From Winogradskyella litoriviva (GTDB lineage: Bacteria; Bacteroidota; Bacteroidia; Flavobacteriales; Flavobacteriaceae): a stretch of 64,000 nt of DNA. The DNA lies in assembly GCF_013249065.1 (NCBI RefSeq), contig NZ_JABRWQ010000004.1, positions 62,001 through 126,000 of the forward strand, in the 5' to 3' direction. Numbering within the stretch: the stretch's first letter is position 1; each line of letters starts with the position of its first letter. The position numbers and the translations under genes were made by a program. Positions 40,438-48,894 of the stretch are shown here, one piece after another. Under the pieces are notes generated by a model. It saw only the letters and a list, made by a program, of their open reading frames with translations, was not told the DNA's origin and searched no databases.

Positions 40438-41784
40438 ATGTCTGATGATTTTGATTTATTAGAAACAAGTTCCAATGAAAAAACAGCGAAAGTCGATGTA
40501 AATTGGGGGAAAGCCATTGACCAAATGAAGTCTAAATTGGCGCAAGAAGATGATCCAGAAAGTCGTCAGAAAATATTAAATGCAACATTAGATAATGTTG
40601 TAGATATGGCAGAAAAGGATAGAACTACTTTATTAGATGCTATTAAAGATCTAACAGATTATCAAGATGAAGTTGGTATTATGTTTGAAGGGTTTTCAGC
40701 TCTAAATGCAGCAGAACAAAAAATCATTGATGATGCCGTAAAACGTTTAGAACGTGCTAAAGTAGAATTAGAAGATGCCAATAATAAACCAGATACTTGG
40801 TGGAATAATCTTTGGGGACGCAAAAGCAAAATTAAAGATGCAGAGGCAGAGTTAAAAAATGCTCAAAAAGAGCGTGATGCTTCAGATAATAAGGCTAAGG
40901 CTATGTTTCAGCAACGTATAGAAACAGCAGACGTACAAACCTTATTAAATGAATTATCCTTTAAAAGTCAAGCGGCAATTAAGCGTTTAAAAGATAGAGA
41001 AATTGAGATTAAAGAAGTAGAAGAAAGCCTTAAAACGGCAATTGTAGAAGCGTCTAATAATCACACAAAAGCACTTCAGAAAAAGAAAGAAGTAGAAGAT
41101 AAGCTAGAAACCGAGTATGCTTTATTAAAGCAAGCGCGTCAATCTTTAGAAGAAGTTGCAGATAAACAATCTACTGAATATTCCGATGCTTTGGCTAAAG
41201 TGACAACTTTAGAGCAAAAAGTAGAAGAGTTAGAAGGGCTTAAAAATGCTTATACTACATTAGCTGCTTCAAAAGATAGTTTTGTTCATAAACATAATCT
41301 TACAATTAAAGTATTAACATCTTTACGTAGTAATTTACAAACGCATAGAGCAAAATTAAAGAGTGATACGGATGAACGTTTAAAGTATTATGATGGTTAT
41401 GTTGTTGCATTAAAAGCACGTACAGATCAAGAATTTGCTGCTATTTTAGAGCATCTTGGTGTAAAAACAGATGAGCATATTGGTGAGACATTGGCAGCAA
41501 TGCATACAGCAAGTGCTAAAGCACGTCAAGAAATGATGGATAATATTCCGGTGCACGAAAAAGTAATGCAAGGTGTTTACGGAAGTTATGCAGAAGCTTT
41601 ACAAGAAATTAGAGAAAAGGATAAATCAATCCAATCAAATTTTGCTGACCGTTATGGTATTGATATGAAAGAAATTTTTGAAGATTACTATGCAGCAGAT
41701 GGAAATGCACCATCAGGTGATGGAGGCGGAGAACCAGCAGGTGAGCCAAAACCAGAAGCTAATGATGATGACTTGTTAGGATAA
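40438..41784 (+). CDS. Coiled-coil protein, first gene of the AAA+ gene set
   Basis: A 448-residue, highly charged protein of unknown function. There is no signal peptide or membrane helix. Long heptad-rich helices run from about 95 to 330 (for example AEQKIIDDAVKRLERAKVEL, TTLEQKVEELEGLKNAY). The C-terminal 30 residues are disordered and Gly/Pro/Asp-rich. It starts MSDDFDLLE and ends NDDDLLG, so a similar acidic DLL tract sits at each end. It is possibly a scaffold for the AAA+ ATPase encoded two genes downstream. I considered TelA-like toxic-anion resistance and could not support it. Confidence 0.75.
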   Translation: MSDDFDLLETSSNEKTAKVDVNWGKAIDQMKSKLAQEDDPESRQKILNATLDNVVDMAEKDRTTLLDAIKDLTDYQDEVGIMFEGFSALNAAEQKIIDDAVKRLERAKVELEDANNKPDTWWNNLWGRKSKIKDAEAELKNAQKERDASDNKAKAMFQQRIETADVQTLLNELSFKSQAAIKRLKDREIEIKEVEESLKTAIVEASNNHTKALQKKKEVEDKLETEYALLKQARQSLEEVADKQSTEYSDALAKVTTLEQKVEELEGLKNAYTTLAASKDSFVHKHNLTIKVLTSLRSNLQTHRAKLKSDTDERLKYYDGYVVALKARTDQEFAAILEHLGVKTDEHIGETLAAMHTASAKARQEMMDNIPVHEKVMQGVYGSYAEALQEIREKDKSIQSNFADRYGIDMKEIFEDYYAADGNAPSGDGGGEPAGEPKPEANDDDLLG

Positions 41785-41799
41785 AAAAAATATATAACT

Positions 41800-41919
41800 A
41801 TGGTATTCAGTTGGCAGTCAAATCAAAACTGAATACCCTAGATATATCTATTTCAATATCTTTTTAATAATACTTTAAAAGTATTCATGTTAAGCTGAAT
41901 ACTACCAACTGCCTACCAT
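41800..41919. repeat. Intergenic inverted repeats with CAGTT units
   Basis: The 136-bp gap between two genes of the set is structured. An 11-bp perfect inverted repeat GGTATTCAGTT (41802-41812) / AACTGAATACC (41827-41837) is at the left. A 17-bp palindrome of the type AATACTT-TAA-AAGTATT is at 41869-41885. The ends of the gap (41800-41818 and 41901-41919) are inverted copies with three mismatches in 19 bases. It may be a transcript-processing or attenuating element. Confidence 0.6.
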
Positions 41920-41920
41920 A

Positions 41921-42964
41921 ATGATTGTTACACCATTAGATTCCGCAATATTAGATTCCAAAGAACAATATGTGTTCTATCACAAAATGATAGATTTTAC
42001 ATTAAAGGAACTCATTGTTGCTGTACAGGAAAAACAAATTTTAAATCAACAAGAAGTGTTGTTATTTAAACAATACAGTGATTTGTTGTTGTATTCAATT
42101 GAAGCCATGCGTGTAAAATACATGTATGACGATGAGGAAAACATGAAAGTTGATTTAACCGATTCTGGATTTCCAAATTATTTAGAATTTAGATACTTAT
42201 TTAATGACTTAGAGTTGCGCGAAGAGTATTTAGGGAAACTAACTAATATAGAGGTGTTAAAAGAGGAGTTTTTAGACACCTTAATGCGCAAAAAGGAGCC
42301 AATTTCCAAGCGTAAACTCTTTCAGGCAGCATCAATAGTTTACTATACTTCAGCAAAAAAAGAGTATATTTTTAATCGTTTTGTGCAGGGCAAAATCATA
42401 AAAACTACAGAAGGTACTGAGGAAGAATATTTAGTAAGTTGGAGTTTCTATGATGTCACTCATAACAGGCCATACATTTGCTTTATGTATTTTAATTACG
42501 ACGGTAAAAATGTTCTTGATTATAAAGACGAAATCTATTCTATTCTAAAAAATGTAGCGGATCGCGATATGAGTTTAGATACTATGGCTTATGCAATAGA
42601 TAAGCGTTTGCCAAAGGTATTTCCTAAACGAATACGACGTGTAGATTTAGGACCATTACACAATGTTTTTGCAAAAGATGAAAATAAAGTAACGCATACA
42701 ATTTTACAGAGTATTGCAAACAAAGAAATTCCTTTAGAGTCTTATGCTATTTCTTTTAAAATAGATGAATTAAAATCTGCAAGCGAATTTAAAGAAGGTA
42801 GTTTTTTTAGTAAACAAACTTTTCAGCGTTGGGATGCTATTTTCAATCAACGATACATATTTGCACCGCACAGAATCATTCAATTGTTATATAATAAAAC
42901 TCCAGAGATTATGAATAAGTTGGCGCAGAGTCCTATTCAGATTTCGGAATTAGAAATGAAGTAA
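41921..42964 (+). CDS. Uncharacterised protein of the AAA+ gene set
   Basis: A 347-residue soluble protein I do not recognise. It has no signal peptide or membrane segment and no enzyme motif. The N-terminal half is helical with repeated hydrophobic/acidic pattern (FTLKELIVAVQEKQILNQQE) and a middle region rich in Tyr (SIVYYTSAKKEYIFNRF). It lies between the coiled-coil protein and the ATPase, spaced 136 and 133 bases from them, and probably acts with them. Confidence 0.75.
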   Translation: MIVTPLDSAILDSKEQYVFYHKMIDFTLKELIVAVQEKQILNQQEVLLFKQYSDLLLYSIEAMRVKYMYDDEENMKVDLTDSGFPNYLEFRYLFNDLELREEYLGKLTNIEVLKEEFLDTLMRKKEPISKRKLFQAASIVYYTSAKKEYIFNRFVQGKIIKTTEGTEEEYLVSWSFYDVTHNRPYICFMYFNYDGKNVLDYKDEIYSILKNVADRDMSLDTMAYAIDKRLPKVFPKRIRRVDLGPLHNVFAKDENKVTHTILQSIANKEIPLESYAISFKIDELKSASEFKEGSFFSKQTFQRWDAIFNQRYIFAPHRIIQLLYNKTPEIMNKLAQSPIQISELEMK

Positions 42965-42968
42965 AAAG

Positions 42969-43082
42969 TTAACTGTCGCAGTTTCAGTTTTCAGTATTGC
43001 GATAAAATCACATATTAATAATAAACAGTTTTAGATAAATAAGGCAGTACAATGTAAGAAACTGTTTTTTAAGTCTTAGACT
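42969..43082. repeat. Second CAGTT-rich intergenic element
   Basis: The 133-bp gap before the ATPase gene begins with CAGTTTCAGTTTTCAGT-type repeats (about 42979-42995). Further on, AACAGTTT (about 43025) and AAACTGTT (about 43058) form a loose inverted pair. The repeat words resemble those in the 41.8-kb gap. A GACTGAAGCC copy sits at the end. Confidence 0.45.
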
Positions 43083-43097
43083 GAAGCCTAAAAAAAA

Positions 43098-45059
43098 ATG
43101 GAACACAACTCAACCTTCCCTATAAAGCAAAATGAATTAGACATGCTTCGAGATGAAGCAACAACGTATCTAAAATCTATTCAATGGGAACAAAGTCAAC
43201 GCGCAAAAAACAAAGATAACGACGCTAAAGATGAATCTATTTTATTGTATTTATCTCGGGCAAACAACGGAAGCAACGTCAATGTTACTTCAGTTTCAAA
43301 AACTATTTTAGCCTTAAAAAAACGTTTATTGCCAGAGTCTGTAGCACTTCCTATTTATTTAAATCAAACTTTATTTGCGGTACAAGAAGCTTTAACGCTA
43401 GGTATTTGGATTAAAGATAGCTTCTATGATGCCTCAGGATTATCGAGTTTAAGTGAAAATAAATCGGCTTTAGATAATTCTGGAAGACGAGAATACGAAA
43501 GTAAAATGCATACGTCTACAGCCTTTATGTTATTTGCTACAGCGTATAAAATTTTGCATGATTTAAAACCATATGCTTCAGATGATTTATCGGTTATGAA
43601 ACAAAAGTTTGCAGGTATTCCTGAAGTGTCTTTATTGACACCTTTAAAAGGGATTTCTTGCCAATTGTTTTATTATGATAAATATTTAGGTCATCCAGAA
43701 ATCATTAAGTCAGATAAAGATGTTATTGATTTTACGGTAGTTTATTTTGAAGCCTTAATAGACGAGATTCAACTTAGAAAAAGTAGCTTAGAATACACAG
43801 AAACAATTGTTGATAGAACTTACAAATTAGAAAATTCAGAATTTGCAGTATCTGGTTGGGAAAATTCTTTTTCAGGTACAGCAAAGAGTATAGAATTCAA
43901 CAAAATTCAGTTTGAGCAAATTGTAGGTAATAGAGATGCCAAGCATTTTGCACGTCGTTTAACTGAGCGTTTATTAAGCTATGATATAGAAGCTAAGAAA
44001 AACCCATTTCAAGAATTAGGTGGTTTTATGCCTGTATTTATGGGTTACGGAATTCCTGGAACAGGAAAAAGTATGCTTATTGCAGCCATTGCAACCAGGT
44101 TAAAAGAACATTCTGATAATTTAGATATTCCATTTTTATTCCACCCAATGCCAGATACGTTGATTAGTACTTTTCAAGGTGGTTCTGCTGAAAAAATGGT
44201 AGAGTGGATGAAACCTTTACAAGATCCAACTAAATTAATTTTTGCGCCAATTGATGATGCTGAGAATAATTTACAAGAACGAACAGCGCAAGGTGTTTCT
44301 GCAGGTGTAAAAGAAGTTATAGGTGTATTTTTAAGGTATACTGAAGGTGCTTATGCTGTAAATTACGGTAACAGTTCTATTGGTTTATTTACCAATTTAC
44401 CAGAAATGTTAGATAAAGCTGTAATTTCTAGAGTACAAGGTAGATTTAAAATTGATGGAGCACGTACGGAACACGATTTTGTTGATCAGGATTACATCTG
44501 GTGGAAAAAGTTAAATGATACAATGCCAGATTTTGTAAACATGAATGATCCTGAAGTGTATAAATACTTATCTGATCAAGGTTTGGCTAATAGTATGGGA
44601 GAAATTCTTAATGCATTAGAAAAACCTTCAGAGGCTAGAGTACATGATACTTTTGATAAGGTAGAAAAGTTACATCAAGAGACTGATCATATGTTTTACG
44701 CAGCATTGTATAAAGAAATTCAGAAGATATTTCCGTTTTTCTCGTCTAGAGATGTGCGTAACATTCAATCTGCAATTTCATTGCGACTTACTGATTTCGA
44801 TTTAGAAAAAGATTGGTTTGAAAATCCCGAAACCTATTTTAAAAAGGATTATGAAACCAAATTTAATATGTTGCAAGAGTTAATGAAGTCTAATATGAAA
44901 GGTCTTAACTTTTCAGATATTAGAAGACAAGAGGTTATTCGTTATTTAGATAATGTAGCAACCATTGCAGATACAGACTTTAAGCGAAAAGTAGACGCAA
45001 GAGTAAATCAATTAAATATAGAGACAGAAGCAAGAGAACAATTTGGGAATAGAAGTTAA
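43098..45059 (+). CDS. AAA+ ATPase of an uncharacterised gene set
   Basis: A 653-residue ATPase. An N-terminal alpha-helical region (about 1-270) has no motif I know. The AAA+ module has Walker A GIPGTGKS near 316-324 and Walker B IFAPIDDAE near 381-387, in which the usual Glu is replaced by a second Asp. A sensor-1/arginine-finger region, TNLPEMLDKAVISRVQGRF, lies near 428-446, close to classical AAA proteins. A helical C-terminal region follows (about 470-640). No membrane anchor is visible, so it would be a cytoplasmic ring ATPase. The next gene starts 2 bases after its stop. Confidence 0.9.
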   Translation: MEHNSTFPIKQNELDMLRDEATTYLKSIQWEQSQRAKNKDNDAKDESILLYLSRANNGSNVNVTSVSKTILALKKRLLPESVALPIYLNQTLFAVQEALTLGIWIKDSFYDASGLSSLSENKSALDNSGRREYESKMHTSTAFMLFATAYKILHDLKPYASDDLSVMKQKFAGIPEVSLLTPLKGISCQLFYYDKYLGHPEIIKSDKDVIDFTVVYFEALIDEIQLRKSSLEYTETIVDRTYKLENSEFAVSGWENSFSGTAKSIEFNKIQFEQIVGNRDAKHFARRLTERLLSYDIEAKKNPFQELGGFMPVFMGYGIPGTGKSMLIAAIATRLKEHSDNLDIPFLFHPMPDTLISTFQGGSAEKMVEWMKPLQDPTKLIFAPIDDAENNLQERTAQGVSAGVKEVIGVFLRYTEGAYAVNYGNSSIGLFTNLPEMLDKAVISRVQGRFKIDGARTEHDFVDQDYIWWKKLNDTMPDFVNMNDPEVYKYLSDQGLANSMGEILNALEKPSEARVHDTFDKVEKLHQETDHMFYAALYKEIQKIFPFFSSRDVRNIQSAISLRLTDFDLEKDWFENPETYFKKDYETKFNMLQELMKSNMKGLNFSDIRRQEVIRYLDNVATIADTDFKRKVDARVNQLNIETEAREQFGNRS

Positions 45060-45061
45060 TA

Positions 45062-46390
45062 ATGAATTACGACACAAATAATGAAATAGAGTTAGATAAT
45101 TCTTCTAACAAAACAACAAATAGTTGGTTGCAGAGACTAAAGGATGAAAGCTGGGAAGCAGAATTGTTAGTGTCTGCAATAGCTATATTTGGAACATTTC
45201 AATTGTTTGAGGTTATCGATTGGGCAACAAATAAATTGATTAACACTTTAGATCCTAGCCAGTATTTGGTTGGTTATGCTATTGTCTTTATTGGTCTATT
45301 TGCCATTAGTATTTTAGCGTCAATGTTTGTAATCCATTTTTTTCTCAGAGCTTATTGGATTGGGTTGGTAGGTTTAAATTCTGTTTTTCCAGATTATAGT
45401 ATAGAAGATAGCGCGTATTCAAAGATATATACAGAGAAGATTCTTTCTATATTACCAAAGCTAGAAGATTCAATAAAAAAGGTAGATGAACTTTGTAGCG
45501 TTATCTTTTCGGCTGCATTTACATTTTTATTGATGTACTCCTATATGGCAATTTTGGCGTGTGTGTATTTATTAGTATTTAATATGTTGTCTAGTTATGT
45601 ACATACTTATATCCTTTTAATTCCTCTAGTTTTATTTATTGCAGCTATGTTGTTTCAGATGGTTATAGGAACAATAGCTAATTTGAAAAAAAATAAAGAA
45701 AAAGAAAACCTTCAGATATTATATTTTAAAGCCGTAAAATATGGCTCTCTAATTATGATTGGGCCTTTGTATAAGTCTATTCTTCAAGTATCAATGATAT
45801 TTGGTTCTAATTTTAAAAAGAATAAATCTCTAGCGTATTTAATGTTGTCTTTTTTAATAGTTGGAATGCCATTAGCTGTTATTCAAATGAATAAAACTAA
45901 CATACCTTATTTGATTAAAAATGGGCTTTCTATAGAGTCAGATGACTTAAAGATAAATCCTAGTTATTATCAGTCTGAAAACACTAACAGTACGTTTCTT
46001 TTAGCGCCAGAAATAGAATCAGACATTATTAAATCTGAGGTTGTTAGAGTATTTATTCCCATTTTTGATAATGAAAAGAAAATGAGAGAAGGAACATGTG
46101 ATGCTTATGTTAAAGACTCAAATAAATCTAAAGTAGAACAAAGAAAAGAAGAAAGATTAAATTTTTTAGACTGCTATCGCAAATACAATACAATATATTT
46201 AAATGAAGAAAAAAAGGATATAGACTTTTTAAAATATACACATCCTATAACTAAACAATTTGGTATTATTGGCTATGTACCTCTAAATAATGAAAAGTTT
46301 GGAATGCAGACTATTACTATAAAGAAAGAATTTAACCAAGAAAACATTAGATCTTGGTCCATACCTTTTTATTATACACAGAATAATTAG
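45062..46390 (+). CDS. Multi-pass membrane protein of the AAA+ gene set
   Basis: A 442-residue inner-membrane protein, not recognised as a named family. About five hydrophobic segments occur (about 34-54, 69-95, 145-170, 180-205 and 255-275). A C-terminal domain of about 165 residues follows, with Tyr, Asn and charged residues and a Cys in GTCDAY. The start codon is 2 bases after the ATPase stop, so the two are translationally coupled and probably act together at the membrane. Confidence 0.8.
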   Translation: MNYDTNNEIELDNSSNKTTNSWLQRLKDESWEAELLVSAIAIFGTFQLFEVIDWATNKLINTLDPSQYLVGYAIVFIGLFAISILASMFVIHFFLRAYWIGLVGLNSVFPDYSIEDSAYSKIYTEKILSILPKLEDSIKKVDELCSVIFSAAFTFLLMYSYMAILACVYLLVFNMLSSYVHTYILLIPLVLFIAAMLFQMVIGTIANLKKNKEKENLQILYFKAVKYGSLIMIGPLYKSILQVSMIFGSNFKKNKSLAYLMLSFLIVGMPLAVIQMNKTNIPYLIKNGLSIESDDLKINPSYYQSENTNSTFLLAPEIESDIIKSEVVRVFIPIFDNEKKMREGTCDAYVKDSNKSKVEQRKEERLNFLDCYRKYNTIYLNEEKKDIDFLKYTHPITKQFGIIGYVPLNNEKFGMQTITIKKEFNQENIRSWSIPFYYTQNN

Positions 46391-46413
46391 ATCTATCTAA
46401 AAGATAAATCATT

Positions 46414-46995
46414 ATGAATAACAATCTAAAAAACATAACTAAAACAAATCTTTCTAAAGAATGGGCAAGGTTAGATAGAATTGATTACGATTATCAATTT
46501 AAAAATGGAGATTGGAAATCTGTTTCTAGAGAGTGTTATAATCGTGGAAATGGAGCAGCAATTTTGTTGTATAACGCAAAGAAAGGTACTGTAATTTTAA
46601 CCAGACAATTTAGAATGCCAGTTTACGAACAAAATCAATCAGAAGGCATGTGTATTGAGGTTTGTGCAGGAGCAATTGACAATAATGATGGTGCTTTAGA
46701 AACCATTCTTAGAGAAACAGAAGAGGAGGTAGGTTATAGAATTAATAATGCGAAACAAGTATTGTCCGCATATACATCACCTGGCGCTTTAACAGAAAAA
46801 ATGTATTTATTTGTGGCAGAATATGTAGATGAAATGCAAATTAATGATGGTGGAGGATTAGAAAGTGAAAACGAAGAAATTGAGGTTTTAGAATTACCAT
46901 TTTCTAAGGCTTTAGAAATGATTAAAACAGAGGAGATTATTGATGCAAAAACAATTATGTTGTTGCAATATGCTCAAATCAATAATTTGATTTAA
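46414..46995 (+). CDS. Nudix hydrolase (NudK/ADP-ribose pyrophosphatase-like)
   Basis: A 193-residue Nudix enzyme that would hydrolyse a nucleoside diphosphate linked to another moiety. The Nudix box is GAIDNNDGALETILRETEEEVGY (in two parts, residues 86-108). The catalytic REUxEExGU part is intact (R100-Y108), while the usual first Glu is Asp92. The strand VILTRQFRMPVY near 60-71 and the length resemble GDP-mannose hydrolase NudK and ADP-ribose pyrophosphatases. It is the only recognisable enzyme of nucleotide metabolism in the set, 23 bases after the membrane protein. Confidence 0.9.
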   Translation: MNNNLKNITKTNLSKEWARLDRIDYDYQFKNGDWKSVSRECYNRGNGAAILLYNAKKGTVILTRQFRMPVYEQNQSEGMCIEVCAGAIDNNDGALETILRETEEEVGYRINNAKQVLSAYTSPGALTEKMYLFVAEYVDEMQINDGGGLESENEEIEVLELPFSKALEMIKTEEIIDAKTIMLLQYAQINNLI

Positions 46996-47000
46996 AAATA

Positions 47001-48236
47001 ATGAAAAAACTAAAAGTAGCAAATTTATACAGAAGCGAGCTTATTCCTATAAGTGGAAAACTCGTTGAGCGTTATAATAAATGCTTAAAAACACTAGGTT
47101 TTACAGAGACAAAACTCAAGTCATTTTATATAGATGGTATTGGCTGGAGTCCAGAAGTTGCTGAAGAGAAAAATAATACACAATATTTAAATCATGGTGA
47201 TGCCAACCCAAATGGAATCATTATATCACCTTTACAAAAAGGTAAACCTGTGTATTTGCCTTTTCATTCTTTCGATAAAGAAATGATGCAACATATTTTT
47301 AGAACACATGGACAAAAAATCAATGATATCACTAGAGATTCTGCGATTTGCATAGATTTTGACCAAGATATAGATGTGTTTTATGAGCCATTAGATGTCT
47401 TAAAATATGATAATATCACTATTAAATTTAGGCTTATAGATAACCTTGAGCAGGTACAGAAAGATCAATTAAAATTAGTTGATAAATTTAAAACTGATAA
47501 TAATTTTATAGATGAAGGTATTCATCAACAATTATTAGATTCGGCAAAAAAATATGGCGATTTGCGAGACAGAGATTTAAGCTTACATCCATTGCATTTT
47601 ACTACAAATTCATTTTATACAAGAGCTTTTGGTGGTGTTTATTTATTGAGAGATTTTATAAAAACAATTATTATTTTTGAAAGCTTAAGTGCTTATAAGG
47701 AAGCTATAAAGGACACATTACATGATGTTTTAATTTACCATATAGCACAGCCAGAATTAGTAGATAAACTAAAAGATCATATAATAATTGAATGTGATTT
47801 AGAACATATGGTAAAAACGCCAAATTATGATCGTATTAAAAAGTATGAATTAGCACTGTTTTTAAAAGATACAGAACATCCAATTAAAGATATATTAAAT
47901 GATAATGTTTTATTTAAAAGCTATTTAAATAAAATAGATATAAAGGCAAGAAAACAGGTAATGAGCGTAGAATTATACCTCGAAAAACTTGAACGCAGTA
48001 ATGCTTATAAAATAGAAGATATTGTAGATCAATCGTTTTATTTTGCTTTACATCAGCCTCATTCTTCATTATCTTCAGAACATCGAGATTTAATCCATAA
48101 ATTACTCATTAATATTGCACCAATGGATGTATTATTCTTGTATTGGTACGATAAAGAACAGTTTTATAAGAGTTATGAAACTTGGGAAGATTCCTTTAAA
48201 GATTGGGTAATTGAAAGAATCAGTAACAATATTTAA
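47001..48236 (+). CDS. Uncharacterised protein of the AAA+ gene set
   Basis: A 411-residue soluble protein with no motif I can name and no signal peptide. It begins KKLKVANLYRSELIPISGKLVERYN and is rich in Asp/Lys/Leu. It contains HGDANPNGIIISPLQ near 68 and a Tyr/Asp-rich middle (FDQDIDVFYEPLDVL). It starts 5 bases after the Nudix gene, so the pair is co-translated. It is probably a partner or effector, which is inference. Confidence 0.75.
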   Translation: MKKLKVANLYRSELIPISGKLVERYNKCLKTLGFTETKLKSFYIDGIGWSPEVAEEKNNTQYLNHGDANPNGIIISPLQKGKPVYLPFHSFDKEMMQHIFRTHGQKINDITRDSAICIDFDQDIDVFYEPLDVLKYDNITIKFRLIDNLEQVQKDQLKLVDKFKTDNNFIDEGIHQQLLDSAKKYGDLRDRDLSLHPLHFTTNSFYTRAFGGVYLLRDFIKTIIIFESLSAYKEAIKDTLHDVLIYHIAQPELVDKLKDHIIIECDLEHMVKTPNYDRIKKYELALFLKDTEHPIKDILNDNVLFKSYLNKIDIKARKQVMSVELYLEKLERSNAYKIEDIVDQSFYFALHQPHSSLSSEHRDLIHKLLINIAPMDVLFLYWYDKEQFYKSYETWEDSFKDWVIERISNNI

Positions 48237-48274
48237 TAATTTTAGACTAACTTTATAAGAACCATAAATTTAAT

Positions 48275-48802
48275 ATGATGTCACTAGAAATAATAGCATT
48301 TATAGCCTCAATTCTTTTTGGAATTGTATTGTACTGGAGAGAATCTAAAAGCAATAAAGTATACCGTTTTTTTAATAAAATTTTTTATTCTAAAGATTTG
48401 CAAATGCCTTCAACTAGCAAAAAAGGATTTTTATATCAACAGTCTTTTTTAATGCGATTGGTTTATATTGGTGTTTTATTTCTTGTTTTTATTGTGATAG
48501 CAAGGTTTTTAATTCCTATTGATTTAATGACCATCTCATTATTTGCGTCAAGTATGTTTGGTACCTTAATAGGAACGTATTTAGCAAACTTTGTATTTAA
48601 ATCATCTGAAGTTATTGATGAAAAAGGTGATTCATTATTAGATGCTGTAAAAGACACAGTAGAAAAAGGAAAAGATTTTATACATGAGCTAGAATCCAAA
48701 GACTCAAATGCCGAAACACAGGTTAAACAAGATATAGAATCAAAACCTGAAATAGAAAAAACAAGTGCACGTGACCGATTAAAAGATAAGGGTCTTATGT
48801 AA
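48275..48802 (+). CDS. Small membrane protein with acidic cytoplasmic tail
   Basis: A 175-residue protein of unknown function. Hydrophobic helices are at about 2-20, 64-84 and 88-110, with basic residues between (RESKSNKVYRF). The last 60 residues are polar and acidic (KGDSLLDAVKDTVEKGKDF, IESKPEIEKTSARDRLKDKG), a likely helical tail. It belongs to the gene set by direction and 38-base spacing. Confidence 0.78.
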   Translation: MMSLEIIAFIASILFGIVLYWRESKSNKVYRFFNKIFYSKDLQMPSTSKKGFLYQQSFLMRLVYIGVLFLVFIVIARFLIPIDLMTISLFASSMFGTLIGTYLANFVFKSSEVIDEKGDSLLDAVKDTVEKGKDFIHELESKDSNAETQVKQDIESKPEIEKTSARDRLKDKGLM

Positions 48803-48894
48803 TGTAAAATTTGGCGCTAAGTTAATTTTTAGGTCGCTATTAAGTAAATAAGTTTAAAGTTCTGATTTAAAGTTAGAATTACAAAAAATAAGAA

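Noticed and set aside
40438-41784. Assignment of the coiled-coil protein to the TelA/toxic-anion or tellurite (Ter) system
   Set aside because: No Ter genes (TerC, TerD, TerZ, vWA or TerB types) are nearby and I cannot see the TelA core pattern; helical charge alone is not enough.
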